28,076 nt of DNA from Stenotrophomonas_A sp002429615 (GTDB taxonomy: Bacteria; Pseudomonadota; Gammaproteobacteria; Xanthomonadales; Xanthomonadaceae). The notes beneath the pieces are model-generated. The model saw only the letters and a list, made by a program, of their open reading frames with translations, was not told the DNA's origin and did no database searches. The DNA is taken from NCBI GenBank assembly GCA_031987425.1, contig DALZZL010000035.1, positions 1 to 28,076 of the forward strand. The letters are read 5' to 3'. Positions within the stretch are counted from its first letter, which is position 1, and every line of letters starts with the position of its first letter. A program made the translations under genes and the position numbers. Shown here one piece after another: positions 14,272 through 22,097 of this stretch.

Positions 14272-15561
14272 TCACCACAACGCATCCCGCAACCGATACC
14301 AGCTCATTGCCGCCACCAGCAGCGGCGTGCGCAGCATCCTGCCGCCCGGGAAGGGCCGATGCGCGATCCGCGCGAACGCATCCAGCCGCCGCGACTGCCC
14401 ACCGATCGCCTCGGCGATCAGCTGCCCCGCCAGTCCACTCGCCGCCACCCCGTGCCCGGAGAACCCCTGCGCGTAATACACGTTGTCCGCCAGCCGCCCC
14501 CAGTCCGGTGCGCGGTTGCGGGTGATGTCCACATACCCGCCCCACAGATACTCGAAACCCACGCCGCGCAGCTGCGGGAACACCCGTTCCATGCGCCGCT
14601 GCATCAGCCCACGCAGCCCCGGCGGCGGCAGCGAGGAATAGCTGGCACGGCCCCCGAACAGCAACCGGTGGTCATGGCTGAGGCGGAAATAATCCAGCGC
14701 CCAGTTCGCATCCGACACCGCCATGTCGTTGCCGATCAGCGACCGCGCGCGCTCGGCGCCCAGCACCGGCGTGGCCCCGATATACGTGCCGACCGGCATG
14801 ATCCGCGCCTCCAGCGCCGGCGCCACGCCATGCAGCCAGGCATTGCCCGCGATCACCAAGAAATCCGCGCGCACCTCGCCATGCGCGGTGTGCAGCACCG
14901 GCTGCGTCCCCGTCACCAGGCGTTGCACCGGCGAATGCTCATGGATCACCACGCCCGCCGCCAGCGCCGCGCGCGCCAGGCCGAGCGCGTATTCGAGGGG
15001 ATGCAGATGCCCACTCGCGCCGTCGTACACCGCGCCGAGATAGAGATCGCTGCCGAGATGCGCGCGCAGCTGCTCGCGATCCCACCACTGCAGGGGATAG
15101 TCGTAGCGCTCGGCCATCTCGACCATGTCCGCCTGCAGCGCCCGCACCTGTCGGGGCTTCAGCGGCACGTGCGCGTAGCCGTCGCGCCAGTGGCAGTCGA
15201 TGCCATGGCGGGCGATGCGCCCGCGCAGGTTCGCCATGCCCTCGCGCGACAGGTCGAACAGCATCCGCGCCTCCGCCTCGCCCAGTAGGCCCTCCAGTGT
15301 CGACTGCTCACAGCCATAGCCGACGATGGCCTGCCCGCCATTGCGTCCGGAGGCGCCCCAGCCGACCCGCTCGGCTTCGAGCACGATCACGCGATGCCCG
15401 GCCTCGGCCAGCGCCAGGGCGGCGGTCAGTCCGGTATAGCCGGCGCCCAGCACCGCCACGTCGGCGCGCTGCGCACCGCGCAGCGGCGGCTGCGCCGGCA
15501 GCGGCGTGGCGCTGGCGGCATACCAGCTGGGGGGATAGCCGCTGGCGCCGTCGCGTGACAT
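14272..15561 (-). CDS. puuB: Gamma-glutamylputrescine oxidase (PuuB/PauB type FAD oxidase)
   Basis: 429-aa DAO-family flavoprotein. The FAD-binding N-terminus has VLGAGYTGLTAALALAEAGH (GxGxxG at 39-44, acidic E62) followed by VGWGASGRNGGQ, the hallmark of PuuB and its relatives. The C-terminal WGGYVDITRNRAPDWG and YYAQGFSGHGVAASGL close the FAD site. It oxidises the free amino end of gamma-glutamylputrescine to the aldehyde, releasing NH3 and H2O2. Start ATG 15561 overlaps the puuA stop by one base (TGATG), so translation is probably coupled to puuA. The frame is open further upstream but inside puuA. Partner enzymes are puuC (6071) and puuD (17128). A catalase to remove the peroxide is not present in the window. 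Confidence 0.92.
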   Translation of the reverse strand: MSRDGASGYPPSWYAASATPLPAQPPLRGAQRADVAVLGAGYTGLTAALALAEAGHRVIVLEAERVGWGASGRNGGQAIVGYGCEQSTLEGLLGEAEARMLFDLSREGMANLRGRIARHGIDCHWRDGYAHVPLKPRQVRALQADMVEMAERYDYPLQWWDREQLRAHLGSDLYLGAVYDGASGHLHPLEYALGLARAALAAGVVIHEHSPVQRLVTGTQPVLHTAHGEVRADFLVIAGNAWLHGVAPALEARIMPVGTYIGATPVLGAERARSLIGNDMAVSDANWALDYFRLSHDHRLLFGGRASYSSLPPPGLRGLMQRRMERVFPQLRGVGFEYLWGGYVDITRNRAPDWGRLADNVYYAQGFSGHGVAASGLAGQLIAEAIGGQSRRLDAFARIAHRPFPGGRMLRTPLLVAAMSWYRLRDALW

Positions 15562-16949
15562 CACACCGTCCGCAGGTACCAGGCGTAATCCAGGTCGGGG
15601 ACCTGGGTGTGGAAGTCGAGCATCTCGCGGCGCTTCTGCTGGCCGTAGATATGGCGGAAGCGTTCGCCGAAGTGGCGCAGGATGAAATCGTCCTGCAGGA
15701 ACGTCTCGATCGCCGCGCGCCATGAAGGATTTGCTGCTTCCGTCTGCGCATACGCATTGCCGGTCGTCACCGGCCCGGGCGGCTGGCGCCGTTGCAGGCC
15801 GTCGAGCATTCCCGCCAGCACCGCCGCGGTGACCAGGTACGGATTGGCGTCGGCACCGGCGATGCGGTGCTCGATGCGGGTGTTGCGCGCGTCGCTGTGC
15901 GGAATGCGCAGCGCCACGGTGCGGTTGTTGAAGCCCCAGCTGTCGTTGAGCGGCACGAAGGCATTGGGCACGAAGCGCCGGTAGCTGTTGGCGTGCGGCG
16001 CGAACAGCAGCAGCGAGGACGCCGCCGCCTGCTGCAGGCCGGCGATCGCATGCAGCAAGGCCTCGGCAGGGGCGTCGGGCGTACCGGCGAACACGTTGCG
16101 GCCTTCGCGGTCGAGCAGGCTCACGTGCAGGTGCAGCCCGCTGCCGGCCTGGCCGGCGAACGGCTTGGCCATGAAGCTGGCGAGCTTGCCCTGCTGCTGG
16201 GCGATGGCCTTGATGGTGCGCTTGAGCAGCATCGCGTCGTCGCAGGCGGCGATGGCGTCGTCGCGATGCAGCAGGTTGATCTCGAACTGCCCCGGGGCGT
16301 ATTCGGCCACCGCGGTATCGGCGGGAATGCCCTGCGCGCGGCAGGCGGCGGCCACCGCGTCGATGAACTCGCGGTGCTCGTCCAGCTCCTGCAGGTAATA
16401 GACCTGGGTGCTGTCGCTGCGCAGGCCACTGTGTGGATCACGTGGTGTCTGCGGGCGGCCATGCGCATCCGGCGCGGCGTCGAACAGGTAGAACTCCAGC
16501 TCCACCGCCACCACCGGGGTCAGCCCCAGCGCCGAGAAGCGTTCCAGCACCCGCGCCAGCACCGCGCGCGGGGCGACCTCGAAAATGCCGCCGGCGCCAT
16601 CTTCCATCGACAGCAGCAGCTGCGCGCTCGGGCGCGCCGCCCACGGTACCGGCCGCAGCGAGCCGGGCACTGGCCGGCAGATGCGGTCCTCGTCGCCGAT
16701 GTCGTAGCCCAGCCCGGTTTCCTCGACGGTATTGCCGGTGATGTCGGTGGCGATCAGCGACATCGGCAGGCACACGCCGTTCTGGTAGACCTTCTCCAGG
16801 GCGTCGCGGGTGATGCGCTTGCCGCGCAGCAGGCCGTTGGTGTCGGCAAGCAGCAGGTCGACCTGCTCGCAGCCCTCGATCAGGGCGAGCGCACGGGCGT
16901 CCTCGGCGGGCAGCGGCGAAGCGGAATCGTCGGCCATGGGCGGTGCCAT
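15561..16949 (-). CDS. puuA: Gamma-glutamylpolyamine synthetase, glutamine-synthetase family (PuuA/PauA type)
   Basis: 462 aa from ATG 16949 (MAPPMADDS); ATG 16937 is an equally possible start, and neither has a good Shine-Dalgarno. Class I glutamine synthetase fold: beta-grasp region with LLADTNGLLRGKRI, then catalytic-domain motifs VAVELEFYLF, EYAPGQFEIN, GSGLHLHVSL, NSYRRFVPNAF, WGFNNRTVALRIP and EHRIAGADANPYL. Family members ligate glutamate through its gamma-carboxyl to an amine with ATP; PuuA uses putrescine. The ammonium-glutamine enzyme GlnA differs in these motifs and has a regulatory loop not seen here. The gene is translationally coupled to puuB and diverges from puuD across 178 bp. 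A second, distinct paralogue (17889-19274) is transcribed the other way, so the two ligases may divide diamine and longer polyamine substrates. Confidence 0.9.
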   Translation of the reverse strand: MAPPMADDSASPLPAEDARALALIEGCEQVDLLLADTNGLLRGKRITRDALEKVYQNGVCLPMSLIATDITGNTVEETGLGYDIGDEDRICRPVPGSLRPVPWAARPSAQLLLSMEDGAGGIFEVAPRAVLARVLERFSALGLTPVVAVELEFYLFDAAPDAHGRPQTPRDPHSGLRSDSTQVYYLQELDEHREFIDAVAAACRAQGIPADTAVAEYAPGQFEINLLHRDDAIAACDDAMLLKRTIKAIAQQQGKLASFMAKPFAGQAGSGLHLHVSLLDREGRNVFAGTPDAPAEALLHAIAGLQQAAASSLLLFAPHANSYRRFVPNAFVPLNDSWGFNNRTVALRIPHSDARNTRIEHRIAGADANPYLVTAAVLAGMLDGLQRRQPPGPVTTGNAYAQTEAANPSWRAAIETFLQDDFILRHFGERFRHIYGQQKRREMLDFHTQVPDLDYAWYLRTV

Positions 16950-17127
16950 CAGGGGTCGGGTCGAGCTTAGCAGAGGGGGGCGGGTGTCAAGAATACTCAA
17001 CGCGCGCGCCGGGCCATGGGGCAGGGGTGGCCGGTTTGCGGGCCGGCCGGCCGCTGGGCGCCGGCGCGTTGTTGTAAAAATAAAACGCCCGGGGTAAGTT
17101 GCCGGCAAGCCAGAACGAGTCATTCGC
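16950..17127. promoter_or_regulatory. Divergent promoter region of puuA-puuB and the spu-like operon
   Basis: On the minus strand TTGACA (16990-16985) followed after 15 bp by TAAGCT (16969-16964) is a candidate but short-spaced sigma-70 promoter for puuA. On the plus strand an AT-rich patch (17071-17085, TTGTAAAAATAAAA) framed by GCGTT (17066-17070) and AACGC (17084-17088) precedes puuD and is the likeliest -10/operator area. It contains TGTAAA, which also occurs in both arms of the repeat before puuR, a weak hint of shared control. No proven operator. Confidence 0.4.
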
Positions 17128-17892
17128 ATGGCCCTCCCTCCGCTGGTCGGCCTGCCTTCCGACCGCAAGATCATCGGCCCGCATCCCTTCCTTGCCGTTG
17201 GCGAGAAGTACGTGCGCGCCGTGGTCGATGGCGCGCAGGCCACCCCGGTGCTGCTGCCCTCGCTGCAACCGGCGCTGCCCGCCGAGGCCTGGCTCGATCG
17301 CCTCGACGGCCTGCTGCTCACCGGCGCGGTCAGCAACATCGAACCGCACCATTACGCCGGCGGCCCGAGCTGGGAAGGCAACCTGCATGATCCGGCGCGC
17401 GACGCCAACACCCTGCCGCTGATTCCCGCCGCGCTGGCGCGCGGGCTGCCGGTGCTGGCGATCTGCCGCGGCCTGCAGGAAGTGAACGTCGCCCTCGGCG
17501 GCAGCCTGCATGGCGAGGTCCACGAGGTGCCCGGCCTGGCCGATCACCGCGAGGACGTGGAGGCCGCGCTGGAAGTGCAGTACGGCCCCGCGCACACGCT
17601 GCGCCTGGCCGACGGCGGCTGGCTGGCCGCCATCGCCGGCAGCGCCGAGGTGCGGGTGAACTCGCTGCACGGGCAGGGCATCGACCGCCTGGCCGACGGC
17701 ATGATCATCGAGGCGGTCTCGCCCGATGGCCTGGTCGAGGCGTTCCGCGGCCCCGGCCCGGGTTTCCTGCTCGCCGTGCAATGGCACCCGGAATGGCGGG
17801 TGCGCGACAACCCTTTCTATCTCGGCATCTTCCGTGCCTTCGGCGACGCCTGTCGCCGCTATGCCGCCCAACGGTCCCTCTCCCCGCCATGA
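17128..17892 (+). CDS. puuD: Gamma-glutamyl-gamma-aminobutyrate hydrolase (PuuD/SpuA)
   Basis: 254-aa class I glutamine-amidotransferase-like hydrolase of the peptidase C26 group. Catalytic triad visible: nucleophile C113 in the elbow AICRGLQEVNVALGG, H220 and E222 in VQWHPEW. The N-terminal PLVGLPSDRK and GLLLTGAVSNIEPHHY fit PuuD. It releases GABA and glutamate from gamma-glutamyl-GABA, the last glutamylated step. It is the first gene of an eight-gene run whose order matches P. aeruginosa spuABCDEFGH as remembered, where the gene is called spuA. The stop overlaps the next start as ATGA (17889-17892). The Shine-Dalgarno before ATG 17128 is weak. Confidence 0.92.
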   Translation: MALPPLVGLPSDRKIIGPHPFLAVGEKYVRAVVDGAQATPVLLPSLQPALPAEAWLDRLDGLLLTGAVSNIEPHHYAGGPSWEGNLHDPARDANTLPLIPAALARGLPVLAICRGLQEVNVALGGSLHGEVHEVPGLADHREDVEAALEVQYGPAHTLRLADGGWLAAIAGSAEVRVNSLHGQGIDRLADGMIIEAVSPDGLVEAFRGPGPGFLLAVQWHPEWRVRDNPFYLGIFRAFGDACRRYAAQRSLSPP

Positions 17893-19274
17893 CCACCGTC
17901 CGCTCCCGCTCGCGCAAGAACGTTCCCGAACAGGCCGAAAGCTCGCTGCGGCGCTGGCTCAAGGAGCGCCACATCACCGAGGTCGAATGCCTGGTGCCGG
18001 ACATCACCGGCAACGCGCGCGGCAAGATCATTCCCGCCGACAAGTTCTCGCACGACTACGGCACGCGCCTGCCGGAAGGCATCTTCGCCACCACCGTCAC
18101 CGGCGATTACCCGGACGACTATTACGAACTGACCTCGCCGTCGGACTCGGACATGCAGCTGCGGCCGGATCCGGACACCGTGCGCATGGTGCCGTGGGCC
18201 ACCGACCCGACCGCGCAGGTCATCCACGACTGCTATACCCGCGACGGCCAGCCGCACGAACTGGCGCCGCGCAACGTGCTGCGCCGCGTGCTGCGCGGCT
18301 ACGAGGAAGTCGGCCTGCAACCGGTGGTCGCACCGGAGCTGGAATTCTTCCTGGTGCAGAAGAACACCGACCCGGATTTCCCGCTGCTGCCGCCGGCCGG
18401 GCGCTCGGGCCGCGCGGAGACCGCGCGGCAGTCGTACTCGATCGACGCGGTCAATGAGTTCGACCCGATCCTCGACCTGATGTACGACTACTGCGACGCG
18501 ATGGAGCTGGACGTGGACACGCTGATCCACGAATCCGGCGCGGCGCAGCTGGAAGTGAACTTCACCCATGCCGACGCGCTGTCGCGCGCCGACCAGGTGT
18601 TCCTGTTCAAGCGCACCATGCGCGAGGCGGCGATGCGCCATGGCGTCTACGCCACCTTCCTGGCCAAGCCGATGGAGACCGAGCCGGGCAGCGCGATGCA
18701 TATCCACCAGAGCCTGCTGGATGCGAAGGGGCGCAACGTTTTCAGTGGCAAGCGCGCCGATGGCCTGAGCCCGATCTTCATGCATTACCTGGGCGGCCTG
18801 CAGAAATACGTGCCGATGGCGATGGCGTTCTTCGCGCCGAACGTCAACTCCTATCGCCGGCTGGTGTTCGGCGAGGTGTCGCCGAGCAACGTGCTGTGGG
18901 GGTTCGACAACCGTACCTGCGGCCTGCGCGTGCCGATCGACACGCCGGAGAACACCCGTGTGGAAAGCCGCTTCGCCGGCTCCGACGCCAATCCGTATCT
19001 CGCCATGGCCGCCACGCTGGCCTGCGGCCTGCTGGGTATCCGCGAGAAGCTCGAACCAACGCCGGCGTTCACCGGCAGCGGCAAGGAAGAGGGTTACGAC
19101 CTGCCGCGCTCGCTGGGCGAAGCGCTGGACGACCTGGAAGGCTGCGAGCCGCTGCAGACCCTGCTGGGGCCGCGCTTCGTGCGCGCCTACATCTCGGTCA
19201 AGCGCAAGGAATACGAGACGTTCTTCCGCGTCATCAGTTCGTGGGAGCGCGAATTCCTGTTGTTGAACGTCTGA
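17889..19274 (+). CDS. spuB: Glutamine-synthetase-like gamma-glutamylpolyamine ligase (SpuB type)
   Basis: 461 aa from ATG 17889, fixed by the 4-bp ATGA overlap with puuD; the longer open frame from 17781 runs inside puuD. Motifs of the PuuA/GlnA-like family are complete: CLVPDITGNARGKI, VAPELEFFLV, GAAQLEVNF, GSAMHIHQSL, NSYRRLVFGEV, WGFDNRTCGLRVP and ESRFAGSDANPYL. Compared with the puuA on the opposite strand it has a basic N-terminal extension (TTVRSRSRKN), a different beta-grasp sequence and Gly-Ser-Ala in place of Gly-Ser-Gly at the ATP/glutamate site, so it is an old paralogue and not a recent copy. Multiple PauA-type ligases with different polyamine preferences are known in P. aeruginosa; the substrate here is not determined. 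Confidence 0.88.
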   Translation: MTTVRSRSRKNVPEQAESSLRRWLKERHITEVECLVPDITGNARGKIIPADKFSHDYGTRLPEGIFATTVTGDYPDDYYELTSPSDSDMQLRPDPDTVRMVPWATDPTAQVIHDCYTRDGQPHELAPRNVLRRVLRGYEEVGLQPVVAPELEFFLVQKNTDPDFPLLPPAGRSGRAETARQSYSIDAVNEFDPILDLMYDYCDAMELDVDTLIHESGAAQLEVNFTHADALSRADQVFLFKRTMREAAMRHGVYATFLAKPMETEPGSAMHIHQSLLDAKGRNVFSGKRADGLSPIFMHYLGGLQKYVPMAMAFFAPNVNSYRRLVFGEVSPSNVLWGFDNRTCGLRVPIDTPENTRVESRFAGSDANPYLAMAATLACGLLGIREKLEPTPAFTGSGKEEGYDLPRSLGEALDDLEGCEPLQTLLGPRFVRAYISVKRKEYETFFRVISSWEREFLLLNV

Positions 19275-19296
19275 CGAGAGCCGCCTGGACCGCCCT

Positions 19297-20664
19297 ATGG
19301 ACCACAAGACGCTGGAACACCTGCAGCAGCTGGATGCCGCGCATCACCTGCATCCGTTCAACGACAACGCCGCGCTGGCGGCCAAGGGCACGCGCATCCT
19401 GACCCGCGGAGAAGGCTGTTACGTCTGGGACGCGGAAGGCCACAAGCTGCTGGATGCCTTCGCCGGGCTGTGGTGCGTCAACATCGGCTACGGCCGCGCC
19501 GAGCTGGGCGATGCGGCGGCCACGCAGATGCGCACGCTGGCGTACTACAACAGCTTCTTCCAGTGCACCACCGAGCCGACGATCCGGCTGGCCGCCGAGA
19601 TCGCCGAGCTCACCCCGGGCGATCTCAACCATGCCTTCTTCACCAACTCCGGCTCGGAGGCCAACGACACCATCCTGCGCCTGGTGCGCCACTTCTGGGC
19701 GGTGCAGGACCAGCCGCGGAAGAACATCTTCATCGGTCGCCACGATGGCTACCACGGCACCACCATGGCCGGGGCCAGCCTCGGCGGCATGAAGGGCATG
19801 CACAAGCAGGGCGGGCTGCCGATTCCCGATATCCACCACATCGACCCGCCGTATCCGTTCGGCGATGCCGGCGACATGGATCCGGAGGAATACGGCCTGC
19901 TGGCGGCACGGCGGCTGGAGGACAAGATTCTCGAACTCGGGCCGGAACGCGTGGCCGCCTTCATCGGCGAGCCGATCATGGGCGCGATCGGCGTATACAT
20001 TCCGCCGCGCAGCTACTGGCCGGAGATCGAGCGCATCTGTCGCAAATACGACGTGCTGCTGGTGGCCGACGAGGTGATCTGCGGTTTCGGCCGCACCGGC
20101 GAGTGGTTCGGCTCGCAGTATTTCGGCATCCAGCCCGACGTGATGACCATCGCCAAGGGCATCACCTCCGGTTACATCCCGCTGGGCGCGGCGATCTTCA
20201 ACGACCGCGTCGCCGGCGTGCTGGCCGCGCAGGGCGGCGAGCTGGCGCACGGTTGCACCTATTCGGGGCATCCGGTGTGCGCGGCGGTGGCGCTGGAGAA
20301 CCTGCGCATCCTGCGCGACGAGCGCGTGGTCGAGCATGCCCGTGTCGACATCGCGCCTTACCTGGCCACGCGCTGGGCCGAGCTGGGCGAGCACCGGCTG
20401 GTGGGCGAGGCGCGCATCGCCGGGTTGATGGGGGCGCTGGAACTGGTGCCGGACAAGCGCCGCCGCGGTGCGTATTTCCCCGAGCGCGGCAAGGTGGGGG
20501 CGATGTGCCGCGACATCGCGCTGCGCCACGGCCTGATCCTGCGCGCCACCTACGACGCCATGCTGCTGTCCCCGCCGCTGGTGATCACCCGGCTGCAGGT
20601 GGACGAGCTGTTCGACAAGGCCTGGAAGGCGCTGGACGAATGCGCGCAGGCGCTGGGCAAATAG
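19297..20664 (+). CDS. spuC: Polyamine (putrescine)--pyruvate aminotransferase SpuC
   Basis: 455-aa class III PLP aminotransferase. It follows P. aeruginosa SpuC along its length as I remember it: HHLHPFNDNAALAAKG, AFAGLWCVNIGYGR, FFTNSGSEANDTILRLVRH, RHDGYHGTTMAGASLGGMKG, VADEVICGFGRTGEWFGSQY, Schiff-base K287 in IAKGITSGYIPLG, and GCTYSGHPV. SpuC moves an amino group from putrescine (also cadaverine or spermidine) to pyruvate, giving 4-aminobutyraldehyde and alanine, a route that bypasses glutamylation. It starts 22 bp after spuB and belongs to the same operon. It shares only the fold with the beta-alanine-type transaminase at 3990-5357. The aldehyde product needs a dehydrogenase; puuC and the dehydrogenase at 26534 are candidates. 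Confidence 0.92.
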   Translation: MDHKTLEHLQQLDAAHHLHPFNDNAALAAKGTRILTRGEGCYVWDAEGHKLLDAFAGLWCVNIGYGRAELGDAAATQMRTLAYYNSFFQCTTEPTIRLAAEIAELTPGDLNHAFFTNSGSEANDTILRLVRHFWAVQDQPRKNIFIGRHDGYHGTTMAGASLGGMKGMHKQGGLPIPDIHHIDPPYPFGDAGDMDPEEYGLLAARRLEDKILELGPERVAAFIGEPIMGAIGVYIPPRSYWPEIERICRKYDVLLVADEVICGFGRTGEWFGSQYFGIQPDVMTIAKGITSGYIPLGAAIFNDRVAGVLAAQGGELAHGCTYSGHPVCAAVALENLRILRDERVVEHARVDIAPYLATRWAELGEHRLVGEARIAGLMGALELVPDKRRRGAYFPERGKVGAMCRDIALRHGLILRATYDAMLLSPPLVITRLQVDELFDKAWKALDECAQALGK

Positions 20665-20683
20665 GCCTGCGCTGGGTACGCTG

Positions 20684-20700
20684 GGCGGGTCCGCCCCGCC
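20684..20700 (+). other. GC hairpin between spuC and the first binding-protein gene
   Basis: GGCGGG (20684-20689) and CCCGCC (20695-20700) pair around a 5-nt loop shortly after the spuC stop. There is no T-tract. It may stabilise the 3' end of the upstream mRNA or cause partial termination. Short and GC-only, so weakly supported. Confidence 0.3.
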
Positions 20701-20742
20701 GTCCCCCTCCGCCATCCTCCCGTGGCTCCCTGGAGACCTTCG

Positions 20743-21882
20743 ATGAAGCTGCGCATCCTCACCCTGACCCTTGCTTCCACCCTGCTGGCCGCCTGTGGCG
20801 GCAAGGGTGACCAGAGCGCCGACGCGGCCAAGCCCGGCGATGCCGGCGCGGCGAAGGAGAAGGTGGTCAACGTCTACAACTACTCGGACTACATCGCCGA
20901 AGACACCATCCCGAACTTCGAGCAGGCCAGCGGCATCAAGGTCGTCTACGACACGTTCGACAGCGACGAGATGGTGGAGACCAAGCTGCTCGCCGGCAGC
21001 AGCGGCTATGACGTGGTGGTGCCGACGCTGAACTTCTTTGGCCGGCAGATCCAGGCCGGTGTGTTCCTGCCGCTGGACAAGAGCAAGATCCCGAACCTGG
21101 CCAATCTCGACCCGGGCGTGATGCAGCGCATCGCGCAGCAGGACCCGGACAACAAGTACGGCGTGCCGTACATGATCGGCACCACCGGCATCGGCTACAA
21201 CGTCGACAAGGTGAAGGCCGCGTTCGGCAGCACCGACATCGCCAATAGCTGGGACCTGGTGTTCAAGCCGGAGAACATCGCCAAGCTGAAGGATTGTGGC
21301 GTCACCATCCTGGATACGCCGTCGGACCTGATCCCGATCGCGCTGAACTATCTGAAGCTTGATCCGCACAGCCATGACCCGGCGCAAATCCAGCAGGCCG
21401 CGGACCTGATCAAGAAGATCCGCCCGTACGTGCAGAACTTTCACTCCAGCCAGTACGTGACCTCGCTGGCCAATGGCAGCACCTGCCTGGCGGTGGGCTG
21501 GTCGGGCGACATCATCCAGGCGCGCGACCGCGCCGAGGAAGCGAAGAATGGCGTGAACATCGCCTATTCGATCCCGAAGGAAGGCGCGCCGCAGTGGTTC
21601 GACATGCTGGCGATTCCGAAGGATGCGCCGCATCCCGAGAACGCCTATGCGTTCATCAACTACCTGCTGCAGCCGGAAGTGGCGGCGGCGAACACCAACT
21701 TCATCCACTACGCCAACCCGGTGCCGAAGGCGACGCCGCTGGTGTCGGAGGATATCCGCAACGATCCGACGATCTATCCGCCGGAAGATGTGGCGGCGAA
21801 GATGTTCACCTATTCGATCAACCCGCCGGAAGTGGACAAGCTGTACACGCGGCTGTGGACGGAGATCAAGACCGGCCGGTAA
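20743..21882 (+). CDS. potF: Polyamine ABC transporter substrate-binding lipoprotein, paralogue 1 (SpuD/SpuE/PotF family)
   Basis: 379 aa from ATG 20743 with Shine-Dalgarno GGAG; an in-frame ATG at 20722 lacks one. The N-terminus is a lipoprotein signal with lipobox L15-A-A-C18. The mature protein is a type II periplasmic binding protein of the PotD/PotF family: VYNYSDYIAEDTIPNFE, TKLLAGSSGYDVVVPTL, VPYMIGTTGIGYN, VGWSGDIIQARDRA, IPKEGAPQWFDMLAIPKDA. Two pocket positions stand out: Y47 sits where PotF-family proteins usually have Trp (YNWSDY), and W285 where the neighbour has Phe. I recall Trp versus Phe at what I take to be this position separating spermidine-type SpuE from putrescine-type SpuD, so this copy may prefer spermidine. 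A second paralogue follows 215 bp downstream. Confidence 0.9.
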   Translation: MKLRILTLTLASTLLAACGGKGDQSADAAKPGDAGAAKEKVVNVYNYSDYIAEDTIPNFEQASGIKVVYDTFDSDEMVETKLLAGSSGYDVVVPTLNFFGRQIQAGVFLPLDKSKIPNLANLDPGVMQRIAQQDPDNKYGVPYMIGTTGIGYNVDKVKAAFGSTDIANSWDLVFKPENIAKLKDCGVTILDTPSDLIPIALNYLKLDPHSHDPAQIQQAADLIKKIRPYVQNFHSSQYVTSLANGSTCLAVGWSGDIIQARDRAEEAKNGVNIAYSIPKEGAPQWFDMLAIPKDAPHPENAYAFINYLLQPEVAAANTNFIHYANPVPKATPLVSEDIRNDPTIYPPEDVAAKMFTYSINPPEVDKLYTRLWTEIKTGR

Positions 21883-21922
21883 GGCGGGATGCGCGTCGCG
21901 TCCCCGGAAGGGGGACGCGACG

Positions 21923-21945
21923 GTAGGAGGGGCTTCAGCCCCGAC
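21923..21945 (+). repeat. Single GTAG-type REP
   Basis: One 23-nt REP with the GGGGCTTCAGCCCC core lies between the two binding-protein genes. It is the only REP in the window that sits inside an operon. It may protect the upstream mRNA from 3' exonucleases and so set different levels of the two proteins. Confidence 0.8.
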
Positions 21946-22039
21946 GCGCGATGTCGAAGGTTCCAGGCACCACATCGTTCCACGCAAATTCTCCGACGCG
22001 CCGTTCGAGCGCGCGGACGTCGATAGGGGAGGGCAACAC

Positions 22040-22084
22040 CGGGTGCCGTCTGTGCGGCGCCCGTAACCGCCGCCGCGAGGCGGC
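22040..22084 (+). promoter_or_regulatory. Structured leader (two hairpins) before the second binding-protein gene
   Basis: CGGGTGCCG (22040-22048) pairs with CGGCGCCCG (22055-22063) with one G-U pair and a 6-nt loop. GCCGC (22072-22076) pairs with GCGGC (22080-22084) right before the Shine-Dalgarno CGGAGA (22086-22091). It matches no riboswitch class that I can recall, so I describe it only as a folded 5' leader. Confidence 0.35.
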
Positions 22085-22097
22085 CTCGGAGACCACG

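Noticed and set aside
19234..21987. 917-codon minus-strand open frame
   Set aside because: Antisense to spuC and the first binding protein, with the same Arg/His/Val-rich shadow composition and no ribosome site or domain.
22040..22091. Guanidine or SAH-type riboswitch before the second binding protein
   Set aside because: Two hairpins near the ribosome site looked suggestive, but the loop sequences and conserved cores of these classes are not present.
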